64,000 nucleotides of DNA from Chitinophagaceae bacterium. Lineage in GTDB: Bacteria > Bacteroidota > Bacteroidia > Chitinophagales > Chitinophagaceae. The first letter of the stretch is position 1. Every line of letters begins with the position of its first letter. Positions 52,552 through 62,245 of the stretch are shown one piece after another. Location: positions 62,001 through 126,000 of the forward strand of contig JAIETM010000007.1 of the NCBI GenBank assembly GCA_019745155.1, read 5' to 3'. The notes beneath the pieces are model-generated. The model worked only from the letters and a program-made list of their open reading frames with translations. It had not been told where the DNA came from and ran no database searches. Position numbers and translations under genes: made by a program.

Positions 52552-53334
52552 ATGAACATGTATTCTCCGTTAATACGATACACATTACACCTCGCTGATA
52601 ATGCCCTCATCATGGGGCATCGTTGCAGTGAATGGTGTGGACATGGGCCAGTGCTGGAGCAGGATATCGCTTTAGCGAATCTTGCTTTGGATTATGTAGG
52701 CACAGCTAGAAATTTTTATCAGTATGCCGCTGAAATGATTAATGCAGCTGATCCTGCACAAAAAGCCACAGAAGATAGTCTGGCTTACTTGCGTGATGCA
52801 GGTGATTTTTACAATAACCATATTGCTGAATTACCCAATGGCGACTGGGCACAGACAACATTGAAAGAGTTTTTCTTTAGTGTCTATCTGCAAGCTGTGT
52901 ACAGACAGTTATTGAATAGTGCGGATACGCAATTGGCTGCAATTGCAGAGAAAGCCTTGAAGGAGATAGATTACCATGTGCGTTGGAGTAGTGAGTGGGT
53001 GGTTCGTTTGGGTGATGGAACTGAAGAAAGTAAAGAGCGATTGCTGAAAGCATTAGATGAAGTGTGGTTGCATACGGGAGAATTGTTTGCAAGTGATGAT
53101 CATGATGCGCAACTCATTCAGGAAAACATTGCGGCAGATTTGCAACTCGTGTATACGCATTGGAGAACAACTGTGGAGAAGGTATTTGAAGAAGCCACTA
53201 TTGCAGTTCCTGCACCTGCGAAAACTGCTGCTTGGATGGGCAATGGTCGCAAAGGCATTCATACAGAACATTTGGGTTATATACTTGCTGAAATGCAATA
53301 CCTGCAGCGAGCTTATCCCGGTTGCGAATGGTAA
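52552..53334 (+). CDS. paaC: Phenylacetyl-CoA epoxidase subunit PaaC
   Basis: A 260-residue ferritin-like subunit related to PaaA but structural, needed for activity. The family segments LADNALIMGHRCSEWCGHGP and the EDSLAYLRDAGDFYN helix are present. ATG 52552 and 52558 are both possible starts. paaD begins at its stop codon. Confidence 0.93.
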   Translation: MNMYSPLIRYTLHLADNALIMGHRCSEWCGHGPVLEQDIALANLALDYVGTARNFYQYAAEMINAADPAQKATEDSLAYLRDAGDFYNNHIAELPNGDWAQTTLKEFFFSVYLQAVYRQLLNSADTQLAAIAEKALKEIDYHVRWSSEWVVRLGDGTEESKERLLKALDEVWLHTGELFASDDHDAQLIQENIAADLQLVYTHWRTTVEKVFEEATIAVPAPAKTAAWMGNGRKGIHTEHLGYILAEMQYLQRAYPGCEW

Positions 53335-53816
53335 TGACAAGCACTACTCAACATACCGTTGAATTTATTTATGCCATTCTGGAAACCGTTGCTGATCCCG
53401 AAGTGCCGGTTTTGAGTATTCTGGATCTGGGTATTGTACGTGATGTGCAACTCAAGGACGATGGTTTTCATATTATTATTACACCTACCTATTCTGGTTG
53501 CCCTGCAACAGAAATGATTCAACTGCAGATTCGAATGGCATTGCTCGAAAATGGTATTCAGCATTTTCAAATTGTACATCGCCTATCTCCGGCCTGGACA
53601 ACCGATTGGATGACAGAAGCAGGGAAACAAAAATTGCAGGCGTATGGAATTGCGCCTCCTGAGAAAAAATTTGCTATTCCTGAAGATGGCGTTACTTGTC
53701 CGCAGTGTCATTCAACGAATACGCGTTTGGTGAGTGCTTTTGGCTCTACTGCCTGCAAAGCTTTGTATCAATGCAGCGATTGCAAAGAGCCTTTTGATTA
53801 TTTCAAGTGTCATTAA
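53334..53816 (+). CDS. paaD: PaaD metal-delivery protein
   Basis: A 160-residue protein with an N-terminal MIP18/SufT-like domain (LDLGIVRDVQL, GCPATEMIQ) and a C-terminal zinc-ribbon: CPQC, CKAL, CSDC and the final CH. PaaD is needed for maturation of the PaaABCE complex. The ATG at 53334 shares one base with the paaC stop; ATG 53328 is another option. The stop touches the convergent DUF4421 gene. Confidence 0.9.
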   Translation: MTSTTQHTVEFIYAILETVADPEVPVLSILDLGIVRDVQLKDDGFHIIITPTYSGCPATEMIQLQIRMALLENGIQHFQIVHRLSPAWTTDWMTEAGKQKLQAYGIAPPEKKFAIPEDGVTCPQCHSTNTRLVSAFGSTACKALYQCSDCKEPFDYFKCH

Positions 53817-54845
53817 TTATTCCAGCGCTATCGGTGAGGTTTTGCTCACCCAGTCAACCGACTTACGTAAGAATTTAGGTGCACGAATACGTATTCCCAG
53901 ATACACTTGTATGCTGTAGAAATACTTCTCCATCTTATCAATTTCTTCAATCTGATGTGCATAGGAGCGGATCATGGCATCAATACCATAGTAATAGTGC
54001 TGGCCATTATAACCTAATGAGGTCTGTACAAGGTAACCAGTAGTTAGTCTGGTGCCCTTGAGTAAAACCAATTGGTTATTGGTATTATAACTATCTGATT
54101 TGAAAAAGTCGGCACCAATACTTGGTCCGGCTGAACCACTCAAGTACCATTTTGGTGTGATCACCCAGGTAGCACTCAGCGGTAGCAGTAGATTAATATC
54201 TGTACTTCTTGTTACGGAGTTGCTGATGCTGGAATCAGCTACTGCGTTGCGTAAACGATAATTGGCAAACAGCAAGGTAGGTAAGAAGCTGAAGGCTGAT
54301 TTCTTTTGTACTTCTGTACCGCCTTTCAATGCAGCGGTAGAAAAATTTCTATTGACATTGTATCTTATCAGCAGCTGTGAGGTGGTAGATTCAAGATCCG
54401 GAAAAGTGATGTATTTGATATTGCCAAGTTGTGTGCGATAATCATCGCTGTTGCGCATATAGAAACCTTTCATACGTGTGTATTCTCCTGACAAATACCA
54501 GCGGCGCACATTGAAGCCTGCACCCAGACTGAAGCGGCTGGTTTCGCCTTTTGCGGGATTACCGGGATTGATGAGTCTTGGTGTAAAGCTGATACCCGCA
54601 TCAACGAAACGATAGCTGATGCCAAGATGCATATTGTTGATTTCGCTGGGTGCAAGAAAAATCCTGAACCGATCAGGATAGAATAAGCGCAGTTCTGTTT
54701 GTTTGGTACTGTACCAAGTATCAATGTGGAGTAAAGAATCGTAGCTGTGTATAAAATCCGCACGTTTCTTGGCAACTCGTTTGGTACTGTCTTGTGCAAA
54801 TACAAAAGATGTGGAGCAGGCAAGTATGACGATGATATACCTCAA
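53817..54845 (-). CDS. DUF4421 outer-membrane-type protein
   Basis: A 342-residue exported protein with a signal peptide ending in FVFAQ and many alternating aromatic and polar strands, ending in a beta-barrel-like segment. It fits the DUF4421 family of Bacteroidota, probably an outer membrane barrel, of unknown substrate. It lies inside the phenylacetate cluster on the opposite strand and separates paaD from paaG. Confidence 0.8.
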   Translation of the reverse strand: MRYIIVILACSTSFVFAQDSTKRVAKKRADFIHSYDSLLHIDTWYSTKQTELRLFYPDRFRIFLAPSEINNMHLGISYRFVDAGISFTPRLINPGNPAKGETSRFSLGAGFNVRRWYLSGEYTRMKGFYMRNSDDYRTQLGNIKYITFPDLESTTSQLLIRYNVNRNFSTAALKGGTEVQKKSAFSFLPTLLFANYRLRNAVADSSISNSVTRSTDINLLLPLSATWVITPKWYLSGSAGPSIGADFFKSDSYNTNNQLVLLKGTRLTTGYLVQTSLGYNGQHYYYGIDAMIRSYAHQIEEIDKMEKYFYSIQVYLGIRIRAPKFLRKSVDWVSKTSPIALE

Positions 54846-54908
54846 GCTGAGTGGTTACTAATCAAATGTAGTAATCCTCTTTCATTGTGGGAGCTCAGCA
54901 GGCTTTTG

Positions 54909-54916
54909 TATGTTTG
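54909..54916 (+). promoter_or_regulatory. -7 promoter element of paaG
   Basis: TATGTTTG, exact TAnnTTTG, lies 17 bp before ATG 54933, so the second part of the cluster has its own promoter. Confidence 0.5.
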
Positions 54917-54932
54917 TAACTCAATCTTGCCA

Positions 54933-55709
54933 ATGGACTCGATTCTTTTTACCGTACAGGATAATGTGGCCTATATCACGCTCAATAGGTCAGATAAATT
55001 CAATGCATTTAACAGGCCGATGGCTTTGCGTTTGCAGGAAGTGCTGGATGCTTGTGCAGCGGATGACAATATTCGTGCTGTATATCTTACCGGTAATGGA
55101 AAAGCATTTTGTGCAGGGCAGGACTTGCAGGAAGTATTGGATCCGGAAGGGCCAGGCATGAACAGAATTTTGTCTGAGCATTACAATCCTATTGTGCGTA
55201 AAATTCAGGCTTTGGAAAAACCAGTAGTAGCTGCTGTGAATGGTGTTGCAGCAGGCGCCGGTGCCAATCTCGCTTTGTGTTGTGATATTGTGGTGGCAAC
55301 TGCATCTGCGTCTTTTATACAAGCGTTCTCAAAAATTGGATTGATACCTGATACGGGAGGTACCTTCTTTTTACCAAGATTGATTGGGTGGCAGAAAGCC
55401 AGTGCTTTGATGATGTTGGGTGATAAGGTGGATGCCGCGGAAGCAGAAAGATTGGGTATGTTATATAAAGTATATGCAGATGAACAATTTGCAGATGCTT
55501 CTAAGCAATTGGCTCAACAACTTGCACAAATGCCTACCAGAGGGTTGGCTTATACAAAGAAAGCCTTACAATGGGCTTTTTCGCATACATTGGATGAGCA
55601 GTTGATGAATGAAGACAAGCTGCAGCAACGAGCTGCCGCAACAGCAGATTTCAAGGAAGGTGTGCAGGCATTTGTAGAAAAGAGAAAACCAGTTTTTACA
55701 GGTAAATAA
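54933..55709 (+). CDS. paaG: Enoyl-CoA hydratase/isomerase, probably PaaG
   Basis: A 258-residue crotonase-fold enzyme. Oxyanion motifs are GKAFCAGQDL near residue 60 and NGVAAGAGANLAL near 105, and the active-site acid is in KIGLIPDTGG (Asp). In PaaG the aspartate of this loop catalyses isomerisation of the ring-epoxide to an oxepin. ATG 54933 is chosen for the conserved MDSILF start; the frame extends upstream over the DUF4421 gene. paaI follows 5 bp later. Confidence 0.88.
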   Translation: MDSILFTVQDNVAYITLNRSDKFNAFNRPMALRLQEVLDACAADDNIRAVYLTGNGKAFCAGQDLQEVLDPEGPGMNRILSEHYNPIVRKIQALEKPVVAAVNGVAAGAGANLALCCDIVVATASASFIQAFSKIGLIPDTGGTFFLPRLIGWQKASALMMLGDKVDAAEAERLGMLYKVYADEQFADASKQLAQQLAQMPTRGLAYTKKALQWAFSHTLDEQLMNEDKLQQRAAATADFKEGVQAFVEKRKPVFTGK

Positions 55710-55714
55710 GCAGT

Positions 55715-56134
55715 ATGTCAACAGTAGCTAAAAAAATAATCGATACCATGATGCAGACAGATGCTTACAGCAGCTGGCTGGGTATTGAGCGTGTGGAAGA
55801 AAGAGAAGGCTACTGCAAACTGCGCATGACGGTGCGTGCTGAAATGTGCAATGGCTTTGAAATTGCACATGGTAGCATAACTTATGCATTGTGCGACAGC
55901 TGTCTGGCTTTTGCTTCTAACAGCCGGGGCAGGCAGGCTGTTTCTGTGGAAACATCTATTGCACATATTGCACCAGTAAAGATTGGTGATGTCATTACTG
56001 CCGAAAGTACGGAAGAGAGTTTTACCAATCGTTTCTGCATTTACTCTGCTACTGTAACCAATCAGCGCGGAGAGAAAGTAGCCCTCTTTAAAGGTGTGTA
56101 TTACAGAAGTGAAAAAGAGTGGTTGACTACCTGA
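55715..56134 (+). CDS. paaI: Hotdog-fold acyl-CoA thioesterase PaaI
   Basis: A 139-residue hotdog protein with the 4HBT/PaaI motif NGFEIAHGSITYALCDS, where Asn-Gly and the Asp/Ser of the turn surround the active site. It clears inhibitory phenylacetyl-CoA derivatives that stall in the pathway. It is cotranscribed with paaG (5-bp gap). Confidence 0.88.
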   Translation: MSTVAKKIIDTMMQTDAYSSWLGIERVEEREGYCKLRMTVRAEMCNGFEIAHGSITYALCDSCLAFASNSRGRQAVSVETSIAHIAPVKIGDVITAESTEESFTNRFCIYSATVTNQRGEKVALFKGVYYRSEKEWLTT

Positions 56135-56260
56135 TTACTTGAATACCACATAAGCAAGAATCAGCCAGATAATACCTTTGCCCAGAAAGAACAGAAACCC
56201 CCAGAGGCCTAGTTTCTTCAATGCGTTCCGCAGTTTCTCTTTTTTGAGTAGTTGTCTCAT
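56135..56260 (-). CDS. 41-residue single-pass membrane protein
   Basis: A short gene, MRQLLKKEKL followed by a basic helix and one membrane segment (WGFLFFLGKG, IIWLILAYVV). Its ATG overlaps the stop of the ABM gene by 3 bp (ATGA), which strongly supports translation. It ends one base after the paaI stop on the other strand. Function unknown. Confidence 0.7.
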   Translation of the reverse strand: MRQLLKKEKLRNALKKLGLWGFLFFLGKGIIWLILAYVVFK

Positions 56261-56586
56261 CTGCTAATAACTTGGTAGGTTTTAAAATCACTTGACATGG
56301 GTGATGGCTGTCCGGCCGCTTTGGCTTTTCTGATATCTTCAAAACCGCGCGCATGGCCTTGTATAAAGGCTTCGCTCTTAGTCCAGTCCTGAAAGGCCTG
56401 TTCTGATGTCCAGAAACTCACAACCAAATAGTTGTCATCATCCTGATTAGGTTTTAGCACATACATGTCTACAAAGCCGGGTAATGTATCGATGGCTTTT
56501 TTTCTGGTACCAAATAGGTATTCAAATCTTTCTCTGTATTCAGGTGTACAACGGATGTAGTTGACAGCAACAAAATTTTTCTCCAT
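56257..56586 (-). CDS. Antibiotic biosynthesis monooxygenase (ABM) domain protein
   Basis: A 109-residue protein of the dimeric alpha/beta ABM fold: VAVNYIRCTPEYRERFEYLF, GFVDMYVLKP and VVSFWTSEQAFQDWTKSEAF. Related proteins degrade haem or oxidise quinones; the haem-binding His cannot be confirmed by eye. It overlaps the downstream 41-residue gene by 4 bp. Confidence 0.85.
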   Translation of the reverse strand: MEKNFVAVNYIRCTPEYRERFEYLFGTRKKAIDTLPGFVDMYVLKPNQDDDNYLVVSFWTSEQAFQDWTKSEAFIQGHARGFEDIRKAKAAGQPSPMSSDFKTYQVISR

Positions 56587-56675
56587 ACTTTTAATTTGTT
56601 GTCAGCGAAACTATTCTTCCGAAAAGTGCAGGTGATGCCGTTTCGGGAAAAGCATTTTACGAAATCAGTAATTCT

Positions 56676-57275
56676 ATGTTTTACGCATTCAAAGGATATC
56701 AGCCGGTAGTGCATCCAAGTGCTTATGTACATCCACAAGCAGTGGTTACCGGCCATGTCATTATTGGTAAGGATGTATATATTGGTCCTGGCGCAGCTAT
56801 TCGTGGCGATTGGGGTAAGATTGTGATTGAAGACGGCTGTAATGTGCAGGAGAATTGTACCATTCATATGTTTCCCGGTGTTACTGTTACACTGCATGCT
56901 GGTGCACATATTGGCCATGGTGCAGTGATACATGGCGCAACGATTGGTAAGAATTGCCTGGTAGGTATGAATGCAGTGGTGATGGATAATGTGGTTTTAG
57001 GTGATGAATGTATTGTTGGTGCTTTGAGTTTTATCAAAGCAGATGAAATATTTCCTGCGCGTAGTTTGATTGTAGGTAATCCTGCCAAGCGCATCAAAGA
57101 AGTGAGTGATGAAATGATTGAATGGAAAACGGAAGGCACAAAATTGTATCAGCAGTTGCCGGCTGAGATGTATGCAACAGCAATACCATGTGAGCCACTT
57201 CGAGAAGTTCCTGCGCATTATGCTGATCAGGCAGCAGTGTATACCACATGGAATCAGCAGCAAAAAGCTGAGTAG
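56676..57275 (+). CDS. paaY: PaaY gamma-carbonic-anhydrase-type thioesterase
   Basis: A 199-residue left-handed beta-helix protein with hexapeptide repeats (VHPSAYVHPQAVVTG onwards). Histidines in IHMFPG, HIGHGAVIHG are the zinc-ligand positions. PaaY removes CoA from toxic phenylacetate-pathway intermediates. Here it is separated from paaI by two minus-strand genes but belongs to the cluster. Confidence 0.88.
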   Translation: MFYAFKGYQPVVHPSAYVHPQAVVTGHVIIGKDVYIGPGAAIRGDWGKIVIEDGCNVQENCTIHMFPGVTVTLHAGAHIGHGAVIHGATIGKNCLVGMNAVVMDNVVLGDECIVGALSFIKADEIFPARSLIVGNPAKRIKEVSDEMIEWKTEGTKLYQQLPAEMYATAIPCEPLREVPAHYADQAAVYTTWNQQQKAE

Positions 57276-57367
57276 GATTGTTGGCGATGCAGCGAGTGAC
57301 ACAAGCGGTGTTGCTGTATGTACTGCTGCTCGCTCCATAATGCCTATCTTCGCAGCAATTCACAACT

Positions 57368-58372
57368 GTGTCTGAAAGAAACTTCATAGACTATATCCGT
57401 ATTTTTTGTCGCTCCGGTAATGGCGGTCCGGGCAGCAAGCATTTTGCACGTACTAAGTATAACCCGCAGGCAGGGCCTGATGGGGGCGATGGTGGTCGTG
57501 GCGGACATATTATTCTGCGCGGCAATACACAGTTGTGGACCTTACTGCATTTGCGTTATTACAAGAATGTATTAGCAGAACATGGTGAGCCTGGTAATAA
57601 GAACAATATGACGGGCCGCGATGGTAAGGACATCATTATTGAAGTGCCATTGGGTACTGTTGCACGTGATGAAGAAACGGGTGAGATTGAAGCGGAGATT
57701 TTAGAAGATGGACAAGAAGTGATTTGGATGAAGGGTGGTAAGGGCGGATTGGGTAATGCCAATTTTGCAACAGCTACCAACCAGGCACCTGAATATGCGC
57801 AACCGGGTATTCCTGGTATTGAAGGTTGGAAAACCTTGGAGTTGAAAGTATTGGCCGATGTGGGTTTGGTGGGTTTCCCCAATGCAGGTAAATCAACTTT
57901 GTTATCAGTGATTACTGCGGCAAAGCCGAAGATTGCGAATTACGCATTCACTACATTGGTACCGCAATTGGGTATGGTGGAATACCGCGAGGGCAGATCA
58001 TTTTGTATTGCTGATTTACCGGGTATTATTGAAGGAGCATCTGAAGGAAAGGGTTTGGGACATCGTTTCTTGCGTCATATTGAGCGTAATGCTGTGTTAT
58101 TGTTTTTGATACCAGCAGATAGCAATGATCACAAAAAAGAATTTGATATTCTCAGGAATGAGTTGGAAATGTATAATCCTGAGATGCTACAAAAAGATTT
58201 TCTGATTGCCATCAGTAAGTCGGACATGCTGGATGATGAATTGAAAGAAGCCATCAGTAAAGAACTATCGAAAGAAGTGCCGCATTTGTTTATCTCTTCC
58301 ATGACACAACAAGGATTGATGGAATTGAAAGATGCACTCTGGCAGATACTTAACAAGCCTGTAACAGACTAA
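57368..58372 (+). CDS. obg: Obg/CgtA ribosome-assembly GTPase
   Basis: A 334-residue GTPase acting in 50S ribosome assembly. The glycine-rich Obg fold covers residues 1-160 ([22 protein letters not shown]). G1 is GFPNAGKST near residue 168, G3 is DLPGIIEG, G4 is SKSD, and the C-terminal OCT domain is absent, as in other Bacteroidota. The GTG start at 57368 (MSERNF) fits the usual N-terminus. Confidence 0.95.
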   Translation: MSERNFIDYIRIFCRSGNGGPGSKHFARTKYNPQAGPDGGDGGRGGHIILRGNTQLWTLLHLRYYKNVLAEHGEPGNKNNMTGRDGKDIIIEVPLGTVARDEETGEIEAEILEDGQEVIWMKGGKGGLGNANFATATNQAPEYAQPGIPGIEGWKTLELKVLADVGLVGFPNAGKSTLLSVITAAKPKIANYAFTTLVPQLGMVEYREGRSFCIADLPGIIEGASEGKGLGHRFLRHIERNAVLLFLIPADSNDHKKEFDILRNELEMYNPEMLQKDFLIAISKSDMLDDELKEAISKELSKEVPHLFISSMTQQGLMELKDALWQILNKPVTD

Positions 58373-58536
58373 TTCAATTTTCCGCTTTTATTTTGGGTTA
58401 CCTTTTCTTACCTGCAGGTATTAAGGGTATACAGCAGTATTTATTGCGATCGCACACTGCTTTTCTCCCGATTGTTTCCATTGAAGAAGACCTCTGACTA
58501 GCCTTGCCGGATTTTTTAACTAAAAACCGGACAAAC

Positions 58537-58962
58537 ATGTATCAATCAAACTGGAGCAAGATGACAAGAACGATTCTGATGGGCAGTATGCTCGCAACCG
58601 CCGTAATGACCGGCACCACTGCATTTGCAGAGAAAGTAAGTAACACAACAGCTGAGATTAATTCAGCAAAATCTACCGTTAAATTTTTGGGTACTGATGC
58701 GGATAATTTCTGGTTCCATGTGCAGTACAACAACCCTTCTGGCAGTAATTTCTTCCTGACTGTGTTGGATGAAAGCGGCGAAGAAATTTACAGTGGTAAG
58801 TTTTCTGATAAAACTTTTACCAAGCGTTTTTCATTACCACGTTTCGAGGGTTACAAGACTATTTCGTTTGTGATTGAATCTTCGAAGAGCAATTACAAAG
58901 AGCGTTTCGATGTGCAATTCAAGCAACGTAGCGAAGAAGAAGTAGTGGTAATTAAGAAGTAA
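58537..58962 (+). CDS. Small exported protein
   Basis: A 141-residue protein with a signal peptide (TRTILMGSMLATAVMTGTTAFA) and a compact beta-rich domain with an aromatic core (NFWFHVQY, FFLTVLDESG). I do not recognise the family. It is monocistronic with an upstream region of ~160 bp; ATG 58537 is chosen for the signal peptide. Confidence 0.65.
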   Translation: MYQSNWSKMTRTILMGSMLATAVMTGTTAFAEKVSNTTAEINSAKSTVKFLGTDADNFWFHVQYNNPSGSNFFLTVLDESGEEIYSGKFSDKTFTKRFSLPRFEGYKTISFVIESSKSNYKERFDVQFKQRSEEEVVVIKK

Positions 58963-58980
58963 TCATACATAGGCGCACTG

Positions 58981-59514
58981 CTATGGCAGTGTGCCTTTCT
59001 TTTGTATCATATTTCTTTTTACAGCAGGTAGCACAAGCTGATCACTCAGATCGGGTTTAATATCCTTGTTCTGAATCAGTGGTGTAGAACCTGATCCGTC
59101 GAAGAATGTCCAGTTTTTTCCGCCATCACGCGATTCGCCAATGAGTGGTGTGATGGAGTGCATAACAATGCCAGAGAAATCAATCTCTACAATTTGTTCA
59201 ATTACGCACTGTATATCTGTTTTGGTGAATACGATCTGAAGCAGTTTACCTGCGCTGGCTTTTTTCACAGCGGTATCTGGTAAAGCTTTCATCTGTGTTT
59301 CGATGGCTGCAATAAAAGCTTCGTCGCCACCCATCAGGTCTTTAACGCCCTTGTGGTTGAATCGGGCAAATTGAACCCAGTTGCGCTGCAGAAACATCTG
59401 CATCATGCTGTCTGCTTTATTGATAATGATTGGGGCGATGCTGGCTGAATCCTGCTGCGCCTGACTGAGCAAACTCAGGCACAGAAAGAAAAGGGTTAAG
59501 ATGTGTTTGCGCAT
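58981..59514 (-). CDS. Exported hypothetical protein
   Basis: A 177-residue protein with a signal peptide (MRKHILTLFFLCLSLLSQA) and a NTF2-like-looking alpha/beta domain (KADSMMQMFLQRNWVQFARF). No named family. Convergent with the exported gene on its left. Confidence 0.65.
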   Translation of the reverse strand: MRKHILTLFFLCLSLLSQAQQDSASIAPIIINKADSMMQMFLQRNWVQFARFNHKGVKDLMGGDEAFIAAIETQMKALPDTAVKKASAGKLLQIVFTKTDIQCVIEQIVEIDFSGIVMHSITPLIGESRDGGKNWTFFDGSGSTPLIQNKDIKPDLSDQLVLPAVKRNMIQKKGTLP

Positions 59515-59593
59515 ATATGAAGATATTTTTTCTTTTGCACAGTTGTGTGGAATTTCTTCTTAATGTGCTGAGCAGTCGTATTAACTTAGTTTG

Positions 59594-59821
59594 ATGCAAC
59601 AGCAATGCTTTTTTTGTGGACATGCAGTAAAGCTGATTCATGTGCATGGGCATTATCAGTGTCCTGTTTGTGGAACCAACGCCATGCCTTGTTGCGATGG
59701 GGACAATTGTGATACCAATATTATACTGAGAATTAGTTCTGACACAGCGATTAATCCGGGTGAGATGCCAAGCAGCCTACCTGAAATTACTGAACAAGCA
59801 GTTGAAGTACAGACTAAGTAA
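59594..59821 (+). CDS. Small cysteine-rich (zinc ribbon) protein
   Basis: A 75-residue protein: CFFCGHAVKLIHVHGHYQCPVCG then CCDGDNC, giving two CxxC knuckles and a third pair. It probably binds zinc. Start ATG 59594; TTG 59591 is also in frame. Confidence 0.65.
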   Translation: MQQQCFFCGHAVKLIHVHGHYQCPVCGTNAMPCCDGDNCDTNIILRISSDTAINPGEMPSSLPEITEQAVEVQTK

Positions 59822-59874
59822 ACAATCCGGACTTATCTATGTAATTTTAGGCGAGTCATTTAATGACTTCATTC

Positions 59875-61134
59875 ATGATGAAAAGATTGCTGCTGCTTAT
59901 CCTGACAGGATGTATTGTGCATTTCAGTAATGCTCAGTCTGTTCCACAGAAAGACGTAAAAGATATTCTAAGAGCGATCACCAAAAATAATCTTACCACT
60001 GTAGAAGTGGATACTTTGGAGCGTAACAGAACTTATCTGAATATTCTTCCTGTTGTTGGTTACTCTCCACCTTATGGTTTTTTAGCTGGGGCTGGTGTAA
60101 GCCTCGGTAGAATTCTGGGTAGTACAGGCACCCCTTTGGTTTCCTCAGCCCTGGTGAACGTAAGTGTCACAACTAAAAATCAAACCATTTTCATAGCCCG
60201 CAGCAATGTGTACTTGCCTGGCGGAGACTGGATTTTACAGGGCGACTGGCGCTTATTGTTTTTTACACAACCTACTTATGGTACTGGTATTTATTTTGGA
60301 GGTACAGATCAGGTAAGTCTGAATGGTAATCCAGTTACCCTGCGTAGAGATGAACAGGATATGGAGTTTAATTATGTCCGGTTTTATCAGTCAGTTTTTA
60401 GGCGCATACAAGGCTCTTTGTATGCAGGTATCGGATTATCAGTTGATCATCATTTTAATATTGATGATCAGACATTGGATTTGAATAATGCACAGCCTAA
60501 TTATACAGCACATTACCTGAACAATATTCGCAACAATATTCCCCTTACACGTACTACAGCCAATGGGCTAAGTCTTAATGTACTTTGGGATAATCGAGAT
60601 AATCCCATCAATACCTATGAAGGTTGGTATGCACAATTGGGTTATCGAATGAACACAAGATTTCTGGGCAGTAATGTTCCCAGTCAAGTGTTTTCTTATG
60701 ACCTGCGCTTCTATCTGCATCCAAAACCATCAAGCAAAGAGCATGTATTTGCATTATGGAATTGGGGTCAAATCTTGACTAGTGGAAAACTGCCTTATTT
60801 GGCTATGCCTTCAATTGCATGGGATACCTATAATCGTTCCGGCAGGGGATACATACAAGGAAGATTTCGTGGTGAGAGTATGTTGTATTCTGAAGCCGAA
60901 TATCGTTTCCCCCTCACCAGAAACCGACTTTTAGGCGGTGTGGTATTCTTAAATGGTACTACTGCTTCTGCTAAGCTTTCCGGGCAGTCACTCCTGCGTG
61001 CTGTAGCTCTTGGTTATGGCGCAGGGCTTCGCGTTAAGATGAGTAAGAAAACGCGAACCAATGTAACAGTAGATATGGGGTTTGGCCAAAAAGGTTCTTC
61101 CGGAATATTTATCAATCTTCAGGAATTTTTCTAA
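59875..61134 (+). CDS. Outer membrane protein of the BamA/Omp85 surface-antigen type
   Basis: A 419-residue exported protein with a signal peptide (MMKRLLLLILTGCIVHFSNAQ) and a C-terminal barrel: repeated aromatic strands and NRDNPINTYEGWYAQLGYRM, typical of the surface-antigen D15 domain. There is no POTRA domain. It probably forms a 16-strand outer membrane barrel of unknown function. The signal contains LTGC, so lipidation cannot be fully excluded. Confidence 0.8.
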   Translation: MMKRLLLLILTGCIVHFSNAQSVPQKDVKDILRAITKNNLTTVEVDTLERNRTYLNILPVVGYSPPYGFLAGAGVSLGRILGSTGTPLVSSALVNVSVTTKNQTIFIARSNVYLPGGDWILQGDWRLLFFTQPTYGTGIYFGGTDQVSLNGNPVTLRRDEQDMEFNYVRFYQSVFRRIQGSLYAGIGLSVDHHFNIDDQTLDLNNAQPNYTAHYLNNIRNNIPLTRTTANGLSLNVLWDNRDNPINTYEGWYAQLGYRMNTRFLGSNVPSQVFSYDLRFYLHPKPSSKEHVFALWNWGQILTSGKLPYLAMPSIAWDTYNRSGRGYIQGRFRGESMLYSEAEYRFPLTRNRLLGGVVFLNGTTASAKLSGQSLLRAVALGYGAGLRVKMSKKTRTNVTVDMGFGQKGSSGIFINLQEFF

Positions 61135-61157
61135 CTTAAAGCTCCTAAAAATTTGAC

Positions 61158-61769
61158 ATGAGAATCTTATTTAAATGCCTGTTGCTGCTTTGTGCAACGC
61201 TGTTTTTTTCCTGTGCTTCAACCCGTATTGATAAAAGCTGGAGAGATCCTGATGTATCAGTTGATACTGCTTCTTTGAAAAAAGTGTTAGTAGTTGCTTT
61301 GCTGAAGGATGAAGCCAATAGAAGAAGTGCAGAGGACAAGATGGCTTCCCTAATGAATGGCAAGGGCGTTGTTTCTTATAATCTGCTTACGCAGAACTCC
61401 ATTAAAGAGAGTGATGAGGTTTGGAAAGCAAAACTGAAAAATGACGGATTTGATGGTGCGCTTGTCATGCGATTGGTAGATGTTGATAAGGAAGTTAATT
61501 ATACACCCGGCAATATCAGCACTTATCCTGTTTATTATCGCGGATTTCATGGATACTGGCGTGTAGGTTGGAACTCTTATTATACACCTGGCAGTTATAA
61601 TACAACACAGAATTATTCCATCGAAACGAATGTCTATAGTTTCCGCTCTGATAAGCTCATCTGGACAGGTCTTACAACAACGAGCAATCCTTCCAAACTA
61701 GACAAAATGGTAGCAGAAGTTACTACTGTTGTTTTTGACAAAATGAAAAAAGAAGGCTTTTTGAAATAA
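61158..61769 (+). CDS. Lipoprotein of unknown function
   Basis: A 203-residue protein with a lipobox ending FFSCAS, followed by a soluble alpha/beta domain that begins STRIDKSWRDPD and contains VLVVALLKDE and DGALVMRLVDVD. No named family recognised. It lies 23 bp after the barrel protein gene and probably shares its transcript. Confidence 0.75.
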   Translation: MRILFKCLLLLCATLFFSCASTRIDKSWRDPDVSVDTASLKKVLVVALLKDEANRRSAEDKMASLMNGKGVVSYNLLTQNSIKESDEVWKAKLKNDGFDGALVMRLVDVDKEVNYTPGNISTYPVYYRGFHGYWRVGWNSYYTPGSYNTTQNYSIETNVYSFRSDKLIWTGLTTTSNPSKLDKMVAEVTTVVFDKMKKEGFLK

Positions 61770-61802
61770 GTATTCATTCATCAATCACAATAAAGCAACC
61801 AC

Positions 61803-62231
61803 ATGAAAAAAATTATCTGTGCATTTGTAATCACAATTTGCGGACTTGCCGCAGCTGAAGCCCAGTTGTCCCTGCCTAAATCTGTTCAGGATGCTGCTTC
61901 CTCTGCAGTGAAGAATTTCGTAAAGCCACCTGCTATTGGTGATGTTGGGAAAACTACCGGTTCTATTGTAAATGAATTGACGAGTAAACTTGGTTTAGGC
62001 GCGGCACAAAAGCCACAACTTACTGATGCAATAGGTTCTTTTCTGAAGGATAAAAGTGGTATCCTCAGTTTAGCTGGTACCAATCCTAAGGATTACCTGG
62101 CTAAGTTCAATCCGCTGCAGCAAGGGTTGTTTGGAAAACTGAAAGGGATACTCGGTGCAGCAAAATTTGCCGACTTCCTGAAGTTGAAACCCTCTGGAGC
62201 CGGAAGTGCACTGAGTAATTTATTTTTCTAA
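61803..62231 (+). CDS. Exported alanine/leucine-rich small protein
   Basis: A 142-residue protein with a signal peptide ending in AAAEAQ and a helix-rich body (KLGLGAAQKPQLTDAIGSFL). Unknown family; DUF2780-like proteins have a similar look, but I cannot confirm this. Confidence 0.6.
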   Translation: MKKIICAFVITICGLAAAEAQLSLPKSVQDAASSAVKNFVKPPAIGDVGKTTGSIVNELTSKLGLGAAQKPQLTDAIGSFLKDKSGILSLAGTNPKDYLAKFNPLQQGLFGKLKGILGAAKFADFLKLKPSGAGSALSNLFF

Positions 62232-62245
62232 GCACACTACTCATT

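Noticed and set aside
53048-53362. Open frames on both strands over the end of paaC
   Set aside because: Shadows of paaC; paaC and paaD fit known families over the same bases.
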